DNA from: Saprospiraceae bacterium UBA7328
GTDB lineage: Bacteria > Bacteroidota > Bacteroidia > Chitinophagales > Saprospiraceae
Direction: 5' to 3'
Assembly (NCBI GenBank): GCA_002471345.1
Contig: DKPS01000214.1
Coordinates: 12,212-25,903 of the forward strand
Length of the DNA stretch: 13,692 bases
Made by a program: the position numbers and the translations under genes. Below the pieces are notes generated by a model. That model was not told the DNA's origin, ran no database searches, and worked only from the letters and a program-made list of their open reading frames with translations. This document shows, piece by piece, positions 7,709-13,692 of this stretch (positions are counted from its first letter, which is position 1; each line of letters opens with the position of its first letter).

Positions 7709-9373
7709 CAAATTCTTGAACCGTGGTCTTTTTGGAGTGATATCTCCCAATCGCTTCTTTTTACTTTCTTCAAAGTCACTAAAATTTCCTTCAAAAAAGA
7801 CTACTTCTCCATCGTCCTCAAAAGACAAAATGTGAGTAGCTAATCTATCTATAAACCATCGATCATGAGATATCAAGACCACACAACCGGCAAAGTTTTC
7901 TATAGCTTCCTCCAATGCTCTTAAAGTATTTACATCAATATCATTTGTCGGTTCATCTAAAAGCATCACATTTCCTCCCTCCTTCAGTGTGATTGCAAGA
8001 TGAAGACGATTACGTTCTCCTCCTGACAAAACTCCTACTTTTTTCTGTTGATCAGAACCTGAAAAATTAAATTTACTTACGTATGCCCTTGCATTCATTT
8101 CTCGATTCCCAATTTTTATTATCTCTTGCCCCTGACTTACCACTTCATAAATTGTCTTCTCTGCCACTAGGTTCTCATGAGTCTGATCTACATAAGCCAA
8201 TTGCACGGTATCCCCTATCTCTATATTTCCACTGTCTGGCTTCTCTTTGCCCATTATCATTTTGAATAGTGTGGACTTGCCCACACCATTGGGGCCAATT
8301 ATTCCTACTATTGAGTTTTTAGGTATGGATAAATTGAGATTATCAATCAATACCCTATTATCAAAAGCCTTAGTGATGCCTTTTAATTCTATAACCTTAT
8401 CTCCTAGACGAGGGCCCGGTGGAATGTACAATTCAAGTTGTGCTTCTTTTTCTTTAGCCTCTACACTCGTGAGGGCATCATAAGCATTCAGTCTGGCTTT
8501 CCCTTTGGCTTGCCTTCCTTTTGCATTTAATCGCGACCATTCTAATTCCCGCTTTAATGTCTTTTGTCTTTTGGATTCTTCTTTCTCTTCATTGGCAAGT
8601 CGATTGGATTTTTGATCCAACCATGAACTATAGTTTCCTTCCCATGGTATTCCTTCTCCTCTGTCTAATTCTAGTATCCATCCCGCTACATTATCCAAAA
8701 AATAACGATCGTGAGTCACTGCAATGACGGTACCTGGAAATGACTTCAAAAACTGTTCTAACCAATGTACACTTTCAGCATCCAGATGATTGGTAGGTTC
8801 ATCCAAAAGAAGGATATCAGGTTTGCTTAGCAAGAGTCTACAAAGCGCTACCCGTCTACGTTCTCCACCACTTAGAACAGCTACAGAAGCGTCATCAGGA
8901 GGGCATCGAAGTGCTTCCATGGCCATCTCAAGGGTGTGATCCAGATCCCAGCCTCCTACGTGGTCCATTTGCTCCAATAATTCGCCCTGTTCTTCGATGA
9001 GTTTCATCATCTCATCATCTCCCATTGGTTCGGCTAACTTGGCAGAAATATCTTCATAAGATTTTACAACATCTACAATCTCTTGTACACCTTCCTGGAC
9101 AATTTCTTTTACTGTCTTTGAATCGTCTAACTCCGGCTCTTGGGCGAGATATCCTATTTTATAATCTTTATCAAATGTGACCTTGCCTTGATAATTGGTA
9201 TCCAGTCCCGCGATGATCTTCAATAGGCTTGATTTTCCAGATCCATTAAGCCCTAGGATTCCAATTTTGGCACCATAGAAAAAAGATAACCATATGTTCT
9301 TGAGTACCTGCTTACTAGGAGGAAATGTTTTGGAGACACCCTCCATCGAGAAAATCACTTTCTTGTCTGACAT
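7703..9373 (-). CDS. ettA: ABC-F translation factor EttA (energy-dependent translational throttle)
   Basis: 556 residues, essentially the length of E. coli EttA (555), from ATG 9373 to TGA 7703. It has two ATP-binding cassettes and no membrane segments. Cassette 1: Walker A GLNGSGKS (41-48), signature LSGGE (167-171), Walker B ILLLDEPTNHLD (187-198), H-loop His221. Cassette 2: Walker A GPNGVGKS (360-367), signature LSGGE (449-453), Walker B VMLLDEPTNDID (469-480), H-loop His503. The arm insertion (about 95-140) and the basic linker with WSRLNAKGRQAKGKARLNAYD-like sequence (about 255-300, the P-site tRNA interaction motif) distinguish EttA from Uup and YheS. In the known family it binds the ribosomal E site and gates entry into elongation according to ATP/ADP level. 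All catalytic glutamates and lysines are present. It lies 185 bp downstream of the DUF5694 gene on the same strand. Confidence 0.97.
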   Translation of the reverse strand: MSDKKVIFSMEGVSKTFPPSKQVLKNIWLSFFYGAKIGILGLNGSGKSSLLKIIAGLDTNYQGKVTFDKDYKIGYLAQEPELDDSKTVKEIVQEGVQEIVDVVKSYEDISAKLAEPMGDDEMMKLIEEQGELLEQMDHVGGWDLDHTLEMAMEALRCPPDDASVAVLSGGERRRVALCRLLLSKPDILLLDEPTNHLDAESVHWLEQFLKSFPGTVIAVTHDRYFLDNVAGWILELDRGEGIPWEGNYSSWLDQKSNRLANEEKEESKRQKTLKRELEWSRLNAKGRQAKGKARLNAYDALTSVEAKEKEAQLELYIPPGPRLGDKVIELKGITKAFDNRVLIDNLNLSIPKNSIVGIIGPNGVGKSTLFKMIMGKEKPDSGNIEIGDTVQLAYVDQTHENLVAEKTIYEVVSQGQEIIKIGNREMNARAYVSKFNFSGSDQQKKVGVLSGGERNRLHLAITLKEGGNVMLLDEPTNDIDVNTLRALEEAIENFAGCVVLISHDRWFIDRLATHILSFEDDGEVVFFEGNFSDFEESKKKRLGDITPKRPRFKNLL

Positions 9374-9558
9374 ATTTTTTGTGTTAACAGCTCACGAAAG
9401 TACATCTCATTCTTGAATTTTCTTAGAAAGAATATGTATTGGAAAGTTCACATTCATATTACATGCACTCTTTGTAGTCATAAAGTGGAAGTAAAATAGT
9501 CAAGCTAAAAAATTCTATTTGGATTAATGGACAAGTCACAAGTCCTTCATGTCGATTG

Positions 9559-10401
9559 TCATTCATCTATATAATCGAGGATATCAATATATTCATAGTA
9601 AGGAGCATCTTCTATCAAATCTTGAAGTATAGCCTTATGTCCTTGACCTACAATGATCAGAATTCTTTCACCTTCAGCATCAAAATCCGCGATACGATTT
9701 AAATTGTAAAACATTCGGATATTCCTACCATACCATTCTGTCACTCCTTGTGATGCGCCGTAGGAATTTCCTCCTGTCATTTGGAGCATTCGCAAATAGA
9801 GTTGGTGGTTCAAATCAACACTTTCTTGTGAATTCATATATGATAAAAAATCTGACATCGTAGACTTCTGTAAAGTGTCATTGACTCCTTGTATAAAACC
9901 TCCAACTTCTTGCATCATTCCTTGAAATTTTGCACCAACTTTTGGATCTGACTCCGCCAATTTTTCAAGCTCCTTCAAATCCATACCTTGTCTATAATCA
10001 AAAGGATAAAGTGCCTTATGATATAATTTTGCAGCTATTCTGAAGCCTACCTGTTCGATCTCATTCGCACTCAACTCTTCTTCATTTAAATGGTCTAAAA
10101 ATGCCAGATATCGTTTTTGTCGGATTGTATCTCCATATGCTTTTTCTATCACCACCTTTGTGGGCTGAAACTCGAGTAATTGCCCCACAAGTTCAAGAAC
10201 TTCTTTTTGCCGCTGAGGAGCTTTTATATCATCCTGGTGAATATTAAACATATCAGCTCCTGGATTGTGAAAATGATGCACTCCTAATATGCCCACTGCC
10301 ACTTTACTCTGACCATAAGATATGGAAATAACACCTAAGAGGAGGCCCAAAAAAATACTTCTTTTTGCCCAATTTCTCATAAGAATTGTGTAGAGTTTCA
10401 T
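9559..10401 (-). CDS. Exported DUF5694-family protein (TraB/TIKI-like)
   Basis: 280 residues from ATG 10401 to TGA 9559. A signal peptide covers about residues 8-30 (RNWAKRSIFLGLLLGVISIS, cut near YGQ). Met8 (ATG at 10380) is an equally good or better start, giving 273 residues. The mature protein opens with VAVGILGVHHFHNPGADMFN (His42/His43, Asp50), followed by VVIEK (83-87, Glu86), a helical region with EQVGFRIA (116-123), WYGRN (223-227) and a C-terminal VGQGH (251-255). Paired acidic and histidine motifs of this kind occur in the TraB/GumN/TIKI-like superfamily, some members of which are metal-dependent peptidases. No activity has been established for DUF5694 that I know of, so catalysis is an inference. 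It may be co-transcribed with ettA, but the 185-bp gap allows a separate ettA promoter. No exact promoter motif was seen upstream. Confidence 0.83.
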   Translation of the reverse strand: MKLYTILMRNWAKRSIFLGLLLGVISISYGQSKVAVGILGVHHFHNPGADMFNIHQDDIKAPQRQKEVLELVGQLLEFQPTKVVIEKAYGDTIRQKRYLAFLDHLNEEELSANEIEQVGFRIAAKLYHKALYPFDYRQGMDLKELEKLAESDPKVGAKFQGMMQEVGGFIQGVNDTLQKSTMSDFLSYMNSQESVDLNHQLYLRMLQMTGGNSYGASQGVTEWYGRNIRMFYNLNRIADFDAEGERILIIVGQGHKAILQDLIEDAPYYEYIDILDYIDE

Positions 10402-10719
10402 TGGAGGAAATTTAGTTCACTCTTAGATACAGTCATGCAACCTGAGTTTAGAATTATTTCGACCAAAGGTGATAAGCGATATATGTAAGATCGTCTTTAT
10501 TTCAAGTAAACCGACACCATTATATATTGGAAATGAATAAAAGTGTTGGTACAATTCACAATTATTGAGATATCCATCGAAAACATTTAAGAGTAATGAG
10601 TTTCTTATTTGGAATTATTCACGACTTTAAATAAATATGATAGAATAGATATTAAAATTAAAAAGGTCGACAACCATAAGGCTGTCGACCATAGATGTTT
10701 ATTTAGGCCTTATAAAGAC
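10402..10719. other. Intergenic region between the T9SS gene and the DUF5694 gene
   Basis: 318 bases without a credible gene. The end next to 10720 holds a strong minus-strand terminator (10648-10690). The rest is AT-rich, presumably the DUF5694 leader and promoter. The best near-match to the Bacteroidota -7 element on the minus strand is CACCTTTG (complement of 10464-10471), one base off and without a -33 TTG at the right distance, so no promoter is called. Confidence 0.5.
10648..10690 (-). terminator. Strong intrinsic terminator of the MBG/T9SS gene
   Basis: On the minus strand, 30 bases past the stop of the T9SS gene, GGTCGACAGCC - TTAT - GGTTGTCGACC (10690 down to 10665) is followed by TTTTTAATTTTAAT. 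The minus-strand RNA folds into an 11-bp uninterrupted stem with one G-U wobble and a four-base loop, then a U-rich tail. Read on the plus strand, the wobble is an A-C mismatch and no U-run follows, so the element acts in the minus direction. Confidence 0.9.
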
Positions 10720-13047
10720 TCATTCCTTAATAAGTCTTTTAAGTACACTTCCGCTAGGATAAATTATGTTGAAATACAAAATGCCTGGAGCAAATTTTGA
10801 AACATCAACTTCAGTGTCAATGAAGCCACTCTCCAATGACCTGATTTCAAGAATCTGACCAAGGGTACTATAAATTTTAACTTCAGTAGCCCCAATTTCT
10901 GAATCAATTTGCAACCTAACTTTGTCTTCCACGGGGTTTGGAAACAATTTGATTGAGTTTACCAGTAAATTCTTATCTGAAATTGTCTTTGTTACAGGAT
11001 CACCTTTTAAAGAAGGAGGACATGTGTTTGCATTCGACCCATTAGACGACTTAGAAGCACTTCCACAACCTGTAGTCTTGATCTCCCATTGTAAACTTCC
11101 TCCATCAGTATAGATATAAAACGTATGAATTCCCGGTTCAAATATTTCAGGAGGGCTTCCTATATATGTTGCATTACCTTTTAATTTATTGGCCGTACCC
11201 AAAGGCACAAAAATTGGAAAATCATTAACATTAGTGTATTCAATTTGAAGTCGAGTAGTAATCTGAGGTTCATTAGAGATTACATAATCTGTTTTGCACA
11301 TGTCAGAAGCTCTTATCCTTGCATTGCAACCAACATTTGGATTCTCATAAAGAATCCCTGTGGTGAATATCACATTATAATTCTGGTACGTATTCATTGG
11401 ATCTGCAAGGTTAGCATAAATGACATATTCACCTCCACTTGGAGGATCATCTGCCAATGATCCACCTAAAGTTCTAAGAACAAAATTCACCTCTGAAGAA
11501 AGCAATTCAGAATCACCACAAACTAATCCATTGTAGGACAAATCAAATGATGTAGGTAGATTGTCACCTTCTGTTATAAAACTTGTGCCCATACCTATGA
11601 CAATATCTGGGGTTAGAATATCCAATGATCCATTTTGATAGCTAACTGTATAGTTATCAGAATTAACCTGTGATGTGACAGTAATTGCCTGACTTTGTGT
11701 ACAACTCGTAGAAGGCATGAATGCGAATCCTCCAAATATGTCTGATACTGTTTCCTGGTAAGGGAAGGACGATTCTGGCGGATCAAATGACACTGTGAAT
11801 CCCAGTGGATCGTTCTGACCGTAAGTTATCGCAGCATCAACAGCAGCAACTTCGATAGCAAATGGATTAACATTTAAGCTACCAGATCCATAGGTGACTA
11901 TATAGTCACTAGAAATTTCTGAAGCGGTTACTATAATTGTATAAGGGCTACCATTTACATTGCAACGAGGTAATCCTTCCGACTCAGGGCATCCTGCATT
12001 ATAGCTTATACCGTTGGGGAATGCATCCATCTCTGTGGCATTGTACTGAAGTCCATTTAATGTACTGTTAAAGGTTATTGGCTCACCATAAGTAATGGTG
12101 ATATCAATAGGTGTCACCTCCAAAGGCTTAGGCAATATCTCTAATTCTGTGGGCTCATAACTTAGAATCAAGTTATCATTAAAATAACCTGCTGGTATGA
12201 CATACTGCGTACCTGCATTAAGTCCAGTAATTACATTTATGGGTTTTATATCGATAATGTGAATAGGTTCAGTAGATATAGTATCTTCTATGCTTATCAC
12301 CACAAGCACCTTATCAAAAGCATTGATAAGACTGGTGCCATTGACTAAAGAAGCCCCATTTACTATTGAGGTGCCATTAATTAATGAGGAGCCGTTGACA
12401 AGGTTCACTCCGTTAATCAGGTTTATTCCATTAATTAGTGAGACTCCATTTACTAATGATGCTCCATTAATAAGATTTGCTGACCCATTAATTAAAGATG
12501 ACCCATTAATCAACGAAGAGCCATTGATGAGCGAAATCCCATTAGTAATACTCGAGAGATCACCATTTTCTATACTTTCAGAATCAAATAAATCTTCCCC
12601 AAATTCTACTAACTTTTCGCCACCGATTGCATTGATAAGCGAGACTCCATTTTGAAGAGGTAGAGAAGAAGCATTTTCAACAGTATTTTCAGAAACGAAA
12701 AAAGTTTTATTGACTAAGCTAGAGCCATTGATTGTTGGTTCTCCATTGATCAAATTCACTCCATTAATCAGATTGGCAGATCCATTGATCAATGATGCAC
12801 CATTTATTAGTGAGACACCATTAATAAGACTAGCCGCATTGGTATGTCCTGTTGCAATAGAAGCTGCCACTTCAGAGTCCAGTGCAACTTGACCTTGCTC
12901 GTCAGTTTCACCATAAATGTAATCGAAGCTTATCTCTGGAATAGGATCACCAAAAAATATAGGTAAAAAGGGTTTAGGTTTAACCGTTACAGGCATTGGA
13001 TCAATGATTAAAAGACCCGGTTCAAAAATAAAGTTATATAACTCCAA
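10720..13047 (-). CDS. MBG-domain, LING-repeat, T9SS-sorted surface protein (3' part of an interrupted gene)
   Basis: A 775-codon frame ends at TGA 10720. Order: MBG-like start (about residues 18-46); a long insert with two blocks of x-S-L-I/V-N-G hexapeptides (71-114 and 165-243); the apparent closing strands of that MBG domain (about 265-305, GTQYVIPAGYF, NLILSYEPTELEI); MBG repeats at about 308-394 (TPIDITITYGEP) and 396-477 (VDAAITYGQNDP); a further MBG-like unit at 480-570; a serine-rich linker (660-690); and a type A T9SS C-terminal domain (700-775, LFPNPVEDKV ... YSTLGQILE ... FAPGILYFNI ... VLKRLIKE). The protein is therefore built for secretion and cell-surface attachment or release. 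The first possible start here is TTG 13047, inside a domain, with no signal peptide; the first Met is residue 18. The frame continues upstream beyond an in-frame TAA at 13141-13143, so this is best read as the 3' part of a larger gene. A strong terminator follows. Confidence 0.8.
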   Translation of the reverse strand: MELYNFIFEPGLLIIDPMPVTVKPKPFLPIFFGDPIPEISFDYIYGETDEQGQVALDSEVAASIATGHTNAASLINGVSLINGASLINGSANLINGVNLINGEPTINGSSLVNKTFFVSENTVENASSLPLQNGVSLINAIGGEKLVEFGEDLFDSESIENGDLSSITNGISLINGSSLINGSSLINGSANLINGASLVNGVSLINGINLINGVNLVNGSSLINGTSIVNGASLVNGTSLINAFDKVLVVISIEDTISTEPIHIIDIKPINVITGLNAGTQYVIPAGYFNDNLILSYEPTELEILPKPLEVTPIDITITYGEPITFNSTLNGLQYNATEMDAFPNGISYNAGCPESEGLPRCNVNGSPYTIIVTASEISSDYIVTYGSGSLNVNPFAIEVAAVDAAITYGQNDPLGFTVSFDPPESSFPYQETVSDIFGGFAFMPSTSCTQSQAITVTSQVNSDNYTVSYQNGSLDILTPDIVIGMGTSFITEGDNLPTSFDLSYNGLVCGDSELLSSEVNFVLRTLGGSLADDPPSGGEYVIYANLADPMNTYQNYNVIFTTGILYENPNVGCNARIRASDMCKTDYVISNEPQITTRLQIEYTNVNDFPIFVPLGTANKLKGNATYIGSPPEIFEPGIHTFYIYTDGGSLQWEIKTTGCGSASKSSNGSNANTCPPSLKGDPVTKTISDKNLLVNSIKLFPNPVEDKVRLQIDSEIGATEVKIYSTLGQILEIRSLESGFIDTEVDVSKFAPGILYFNIIYPSGSVLKRLIKE
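12319..12837 (-). repeat. Coding region for about 22 LING hexapeptide repeats in two blocks
   Basis: The first block (12706-12837) encodes 7 units and the second (12319-12555) encodes 13, with two more around 12628-12657. The consensus is x-S-L-I/V-N-G, with N replacing S in several units; one seven-residue unit (S-A-N-L-I-N-G) occurs in each block. At DNA level this is an 18-base periodicity. The codons differ widely between units, so the array is an old, protein-level repeat rather than a fresh tandem duplication. Confidence 0.93.
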
Positions 13048-13140
13048 AAGACCCTCATTTAAGTTGCTATAAGCGATATTAATAGAATAGATACCAACAT
13101 TACTTGATACATCAGCAACAGTCCATATACTGTCAATATT

Positions 13141-13692
13141 TTAGATTAATGAGTCTAATTCTGCTAAAGCAAGTTGCTCCCCTGATTCTTGAATTTTAGC
13201 GGTAAAATTAAAGTCAGAGTTGCTTTCACCGTATCTTCTGGTGACATCATTAGCTGTGACTAAAACATCCAGTATTTCTCGATCGGTAAAAGTTAAAGTA
13301 TCAGAAGGACCTCCATCAGGACCGTTCGTTAATGGCTGAGTATAAACCCATATTTCCGGATTACCCACAAAAGTTGGAATTATAGCAGATGCAGTACTAT
13401 CATTTAATATTAATGTAGGTAGTTCTTCTCCTCTGAATAAGACCACAGTTGTTTCATCAAAGTATTCACCTTCAAGAATAAGGGTGAATTCAATTTCTCC
13501 AGGATCATACACTGCAGTATCCAAGTTGGACAAGTCAAATCGAAGCAAATTAGGAGTAGGATTAGAAAAAGCCTCTAATGCACTAACTGATGAAATATAT
13601 CCATTACCAGTATTGAAATCAAAACCTGGAGCCTCCCTTTCAAGGGGAGTAGGGGAAAAAAAAGAACGAAATGCCAAAAGAGGGCGATTCCC
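13141..13692 (-). CDS. 5' part of the interrupted TIG/MBG/T9SS gene, truncated at the window edge
   Basis: The frame is open from the window edge (13692) to TAA 13141-13143 and encodes 183 residues. The TTG at 13677 has no special claim as a start. Residues around FTLILEGEYFDETTVVLFRGEELPTLILNDSTASAIIP look like an IPT/TIG Ig-like domain (about codons 65-105 from the edge). Then DVLVTANDVTRRYGESNSDF begins an MBG domain. That domain is cut by the TAA and continues in the same frame after it (NIDSIWTVADVSSNVGIYSI, to FEPGLLIIDPMPVTV). This stretch and the 10720-13047 frame therefore belong to one gene, with the true start and signal peptide outside the window. Near the edge, 13633-13649 forms a small CTCCC/GGGAG hairpin and encodes PTPLEREAPGF, which looks unlike the surrounding beta-rich sequence. 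Either a nonsense mutation or a sequence error would explain the stop. Confidence 0.72.
   Translation of the reverse strand, partial: GNRPLLAFRSFFSPTPLEREAPGFDFNTGNGYISSVSALEAFSNPTPNLLRFDLSNLDTAVYDPGEIEFTLILEGEYFDETTVVLFRGEELPTLILNDSTASAIIPTFVGNPEIWVYTQPLTNGPDGGPSDTLTFTDREILDVLVTANDVTRRYGESNSDFNFTAKIQESGEQLALAELDSLI
13633..13649. repeat. Short hairpin resembling an interspersed palindromic repeat inside coding sequence
   Basis: CTCCC (13633-13637) and GGGAG (13645-13649) flank a seven-base loop. The surrounding C-rich and G-rich strand asymmetry (AGGGGAAAAA and similar) stands out from the AT-rich coding sequence. It resembles the small interspersed palindromes often found in Bacteroidota genomes, but copy number cannot be judged from one window. 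Confidence 0.25.

Noticed and set aside
8083..8727. Short plus-strand frames within ettA
   Set aside because: They are antisense to the conserved ABC-F sequence and have no support of their own.
9374..9558. Terminator or promoter between the DUF5694 gene and ettA
   Set aside because: Only a 4-bp GGAC/GTCC stem and a 7-base tandem repeat (ACAAGTC twice, around 9530-9544) are present, with no exact TAnnTTTG promoter motif.
10609..10800. 63-codon plus-strand frame across the terminator
   Set aside because: It runs through the terminator stem and the antisense of the T9SS sorting domain, so it is not a gene.
12319..12837. CRISPR-like or microsatellite array because of the regular 18-base spacing
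   Set aside because: There are no unique spacers, the units differ in DNA sequence, and the periodicity is explained by a conserved hexapeptide in one open frame.
12290..12892. Plus-strand frames encoding repeats rich in PLI, INE and IRF
   Set aside because: They are the antisense reading of the 18-base LING repeat array. The minus-strand frame is continuous with MBG and T9SS domains.
6782..13143. Reassignment or general suppression of TAA, because two genes contain an in-frame TAA
   Set aside because: Intact genes in the same window end at TAA where the family alignment expects an end (5375-6097, directly followed by TGA, and 6944-7708). Two independent nonsense changes or base-call errors are simpler.

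Overview
The window comes from a member of the Bacteroidota, probably a free-living and marine-type relative of the Cytophagia, Saprospiria or Flavobacteriia. This is inferred from the AT-rich sequence, several genes of the Bacteroidota-typical DUF6090 family, a secreted protein with MBG domains and a type IX secretion (T9SS) C-terminal signal, and the absence of clear Shine-Dalgarno sequences. No RNA gene, CRISPR array, transposase or phage gene was seen.

Left part (1-7708): a plus-strand cluster of six related genes for small membrane-anchored DUF6090 proteins. They are a 3' remnant at the window edge, 205-894, 946-1732 (broken), 5375-6097, 6206-6940 (interrupted by an in-frame TAA) and 6944-7708. 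All those with an intact 5' end share a nearly constant N-terminus: a basic MLTFLRKIRKS-like segment followed by one membrane segment with the core GEIALVVIGILIALQINNW. The rest of each protein is divergent. The cluster is split by one large minus-strand gene (1891-4989) for an exported, BNR/Asp-box-rich beta-propeller protein of the VPS10/sortilin-like 'glycosyl hydrolase' type. A 385-bp divergent intergenic region separates it from 5375.

Right part (7703-13692): all genes are on the minus strand. In transcription order they are a long secreted TIG/MBG/T9SS protein entering from the window edge, a strong intrinsic terminator, a DUF5694 (TraB/TIKI-like) exported protein, and ettA, an ABC-F translation factor. 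The ettA stop overlaps the end of the convergent last DUF6090 gene by 6 bp.

The most notable features are as follows. (i) The T9SS protein has about 22 hexapeptide units of consensus x-S-L-I/V-N-G, apparently inserted inside an MBG domain. (ii) That same gene is interrupted by an in-frame TAA inside another MBG domain. (iii) Gene decay or rapid turnover is visible in the DUF6090 cluster: a start codon apparently replaced, a nonsense mutation, and a multiply frameshifted copy. No complete new multi-gene system can be demonstrated from sequence alone. The DUF6090 cluster and the LING-repeat protein are the best candidates for undescribed biology.
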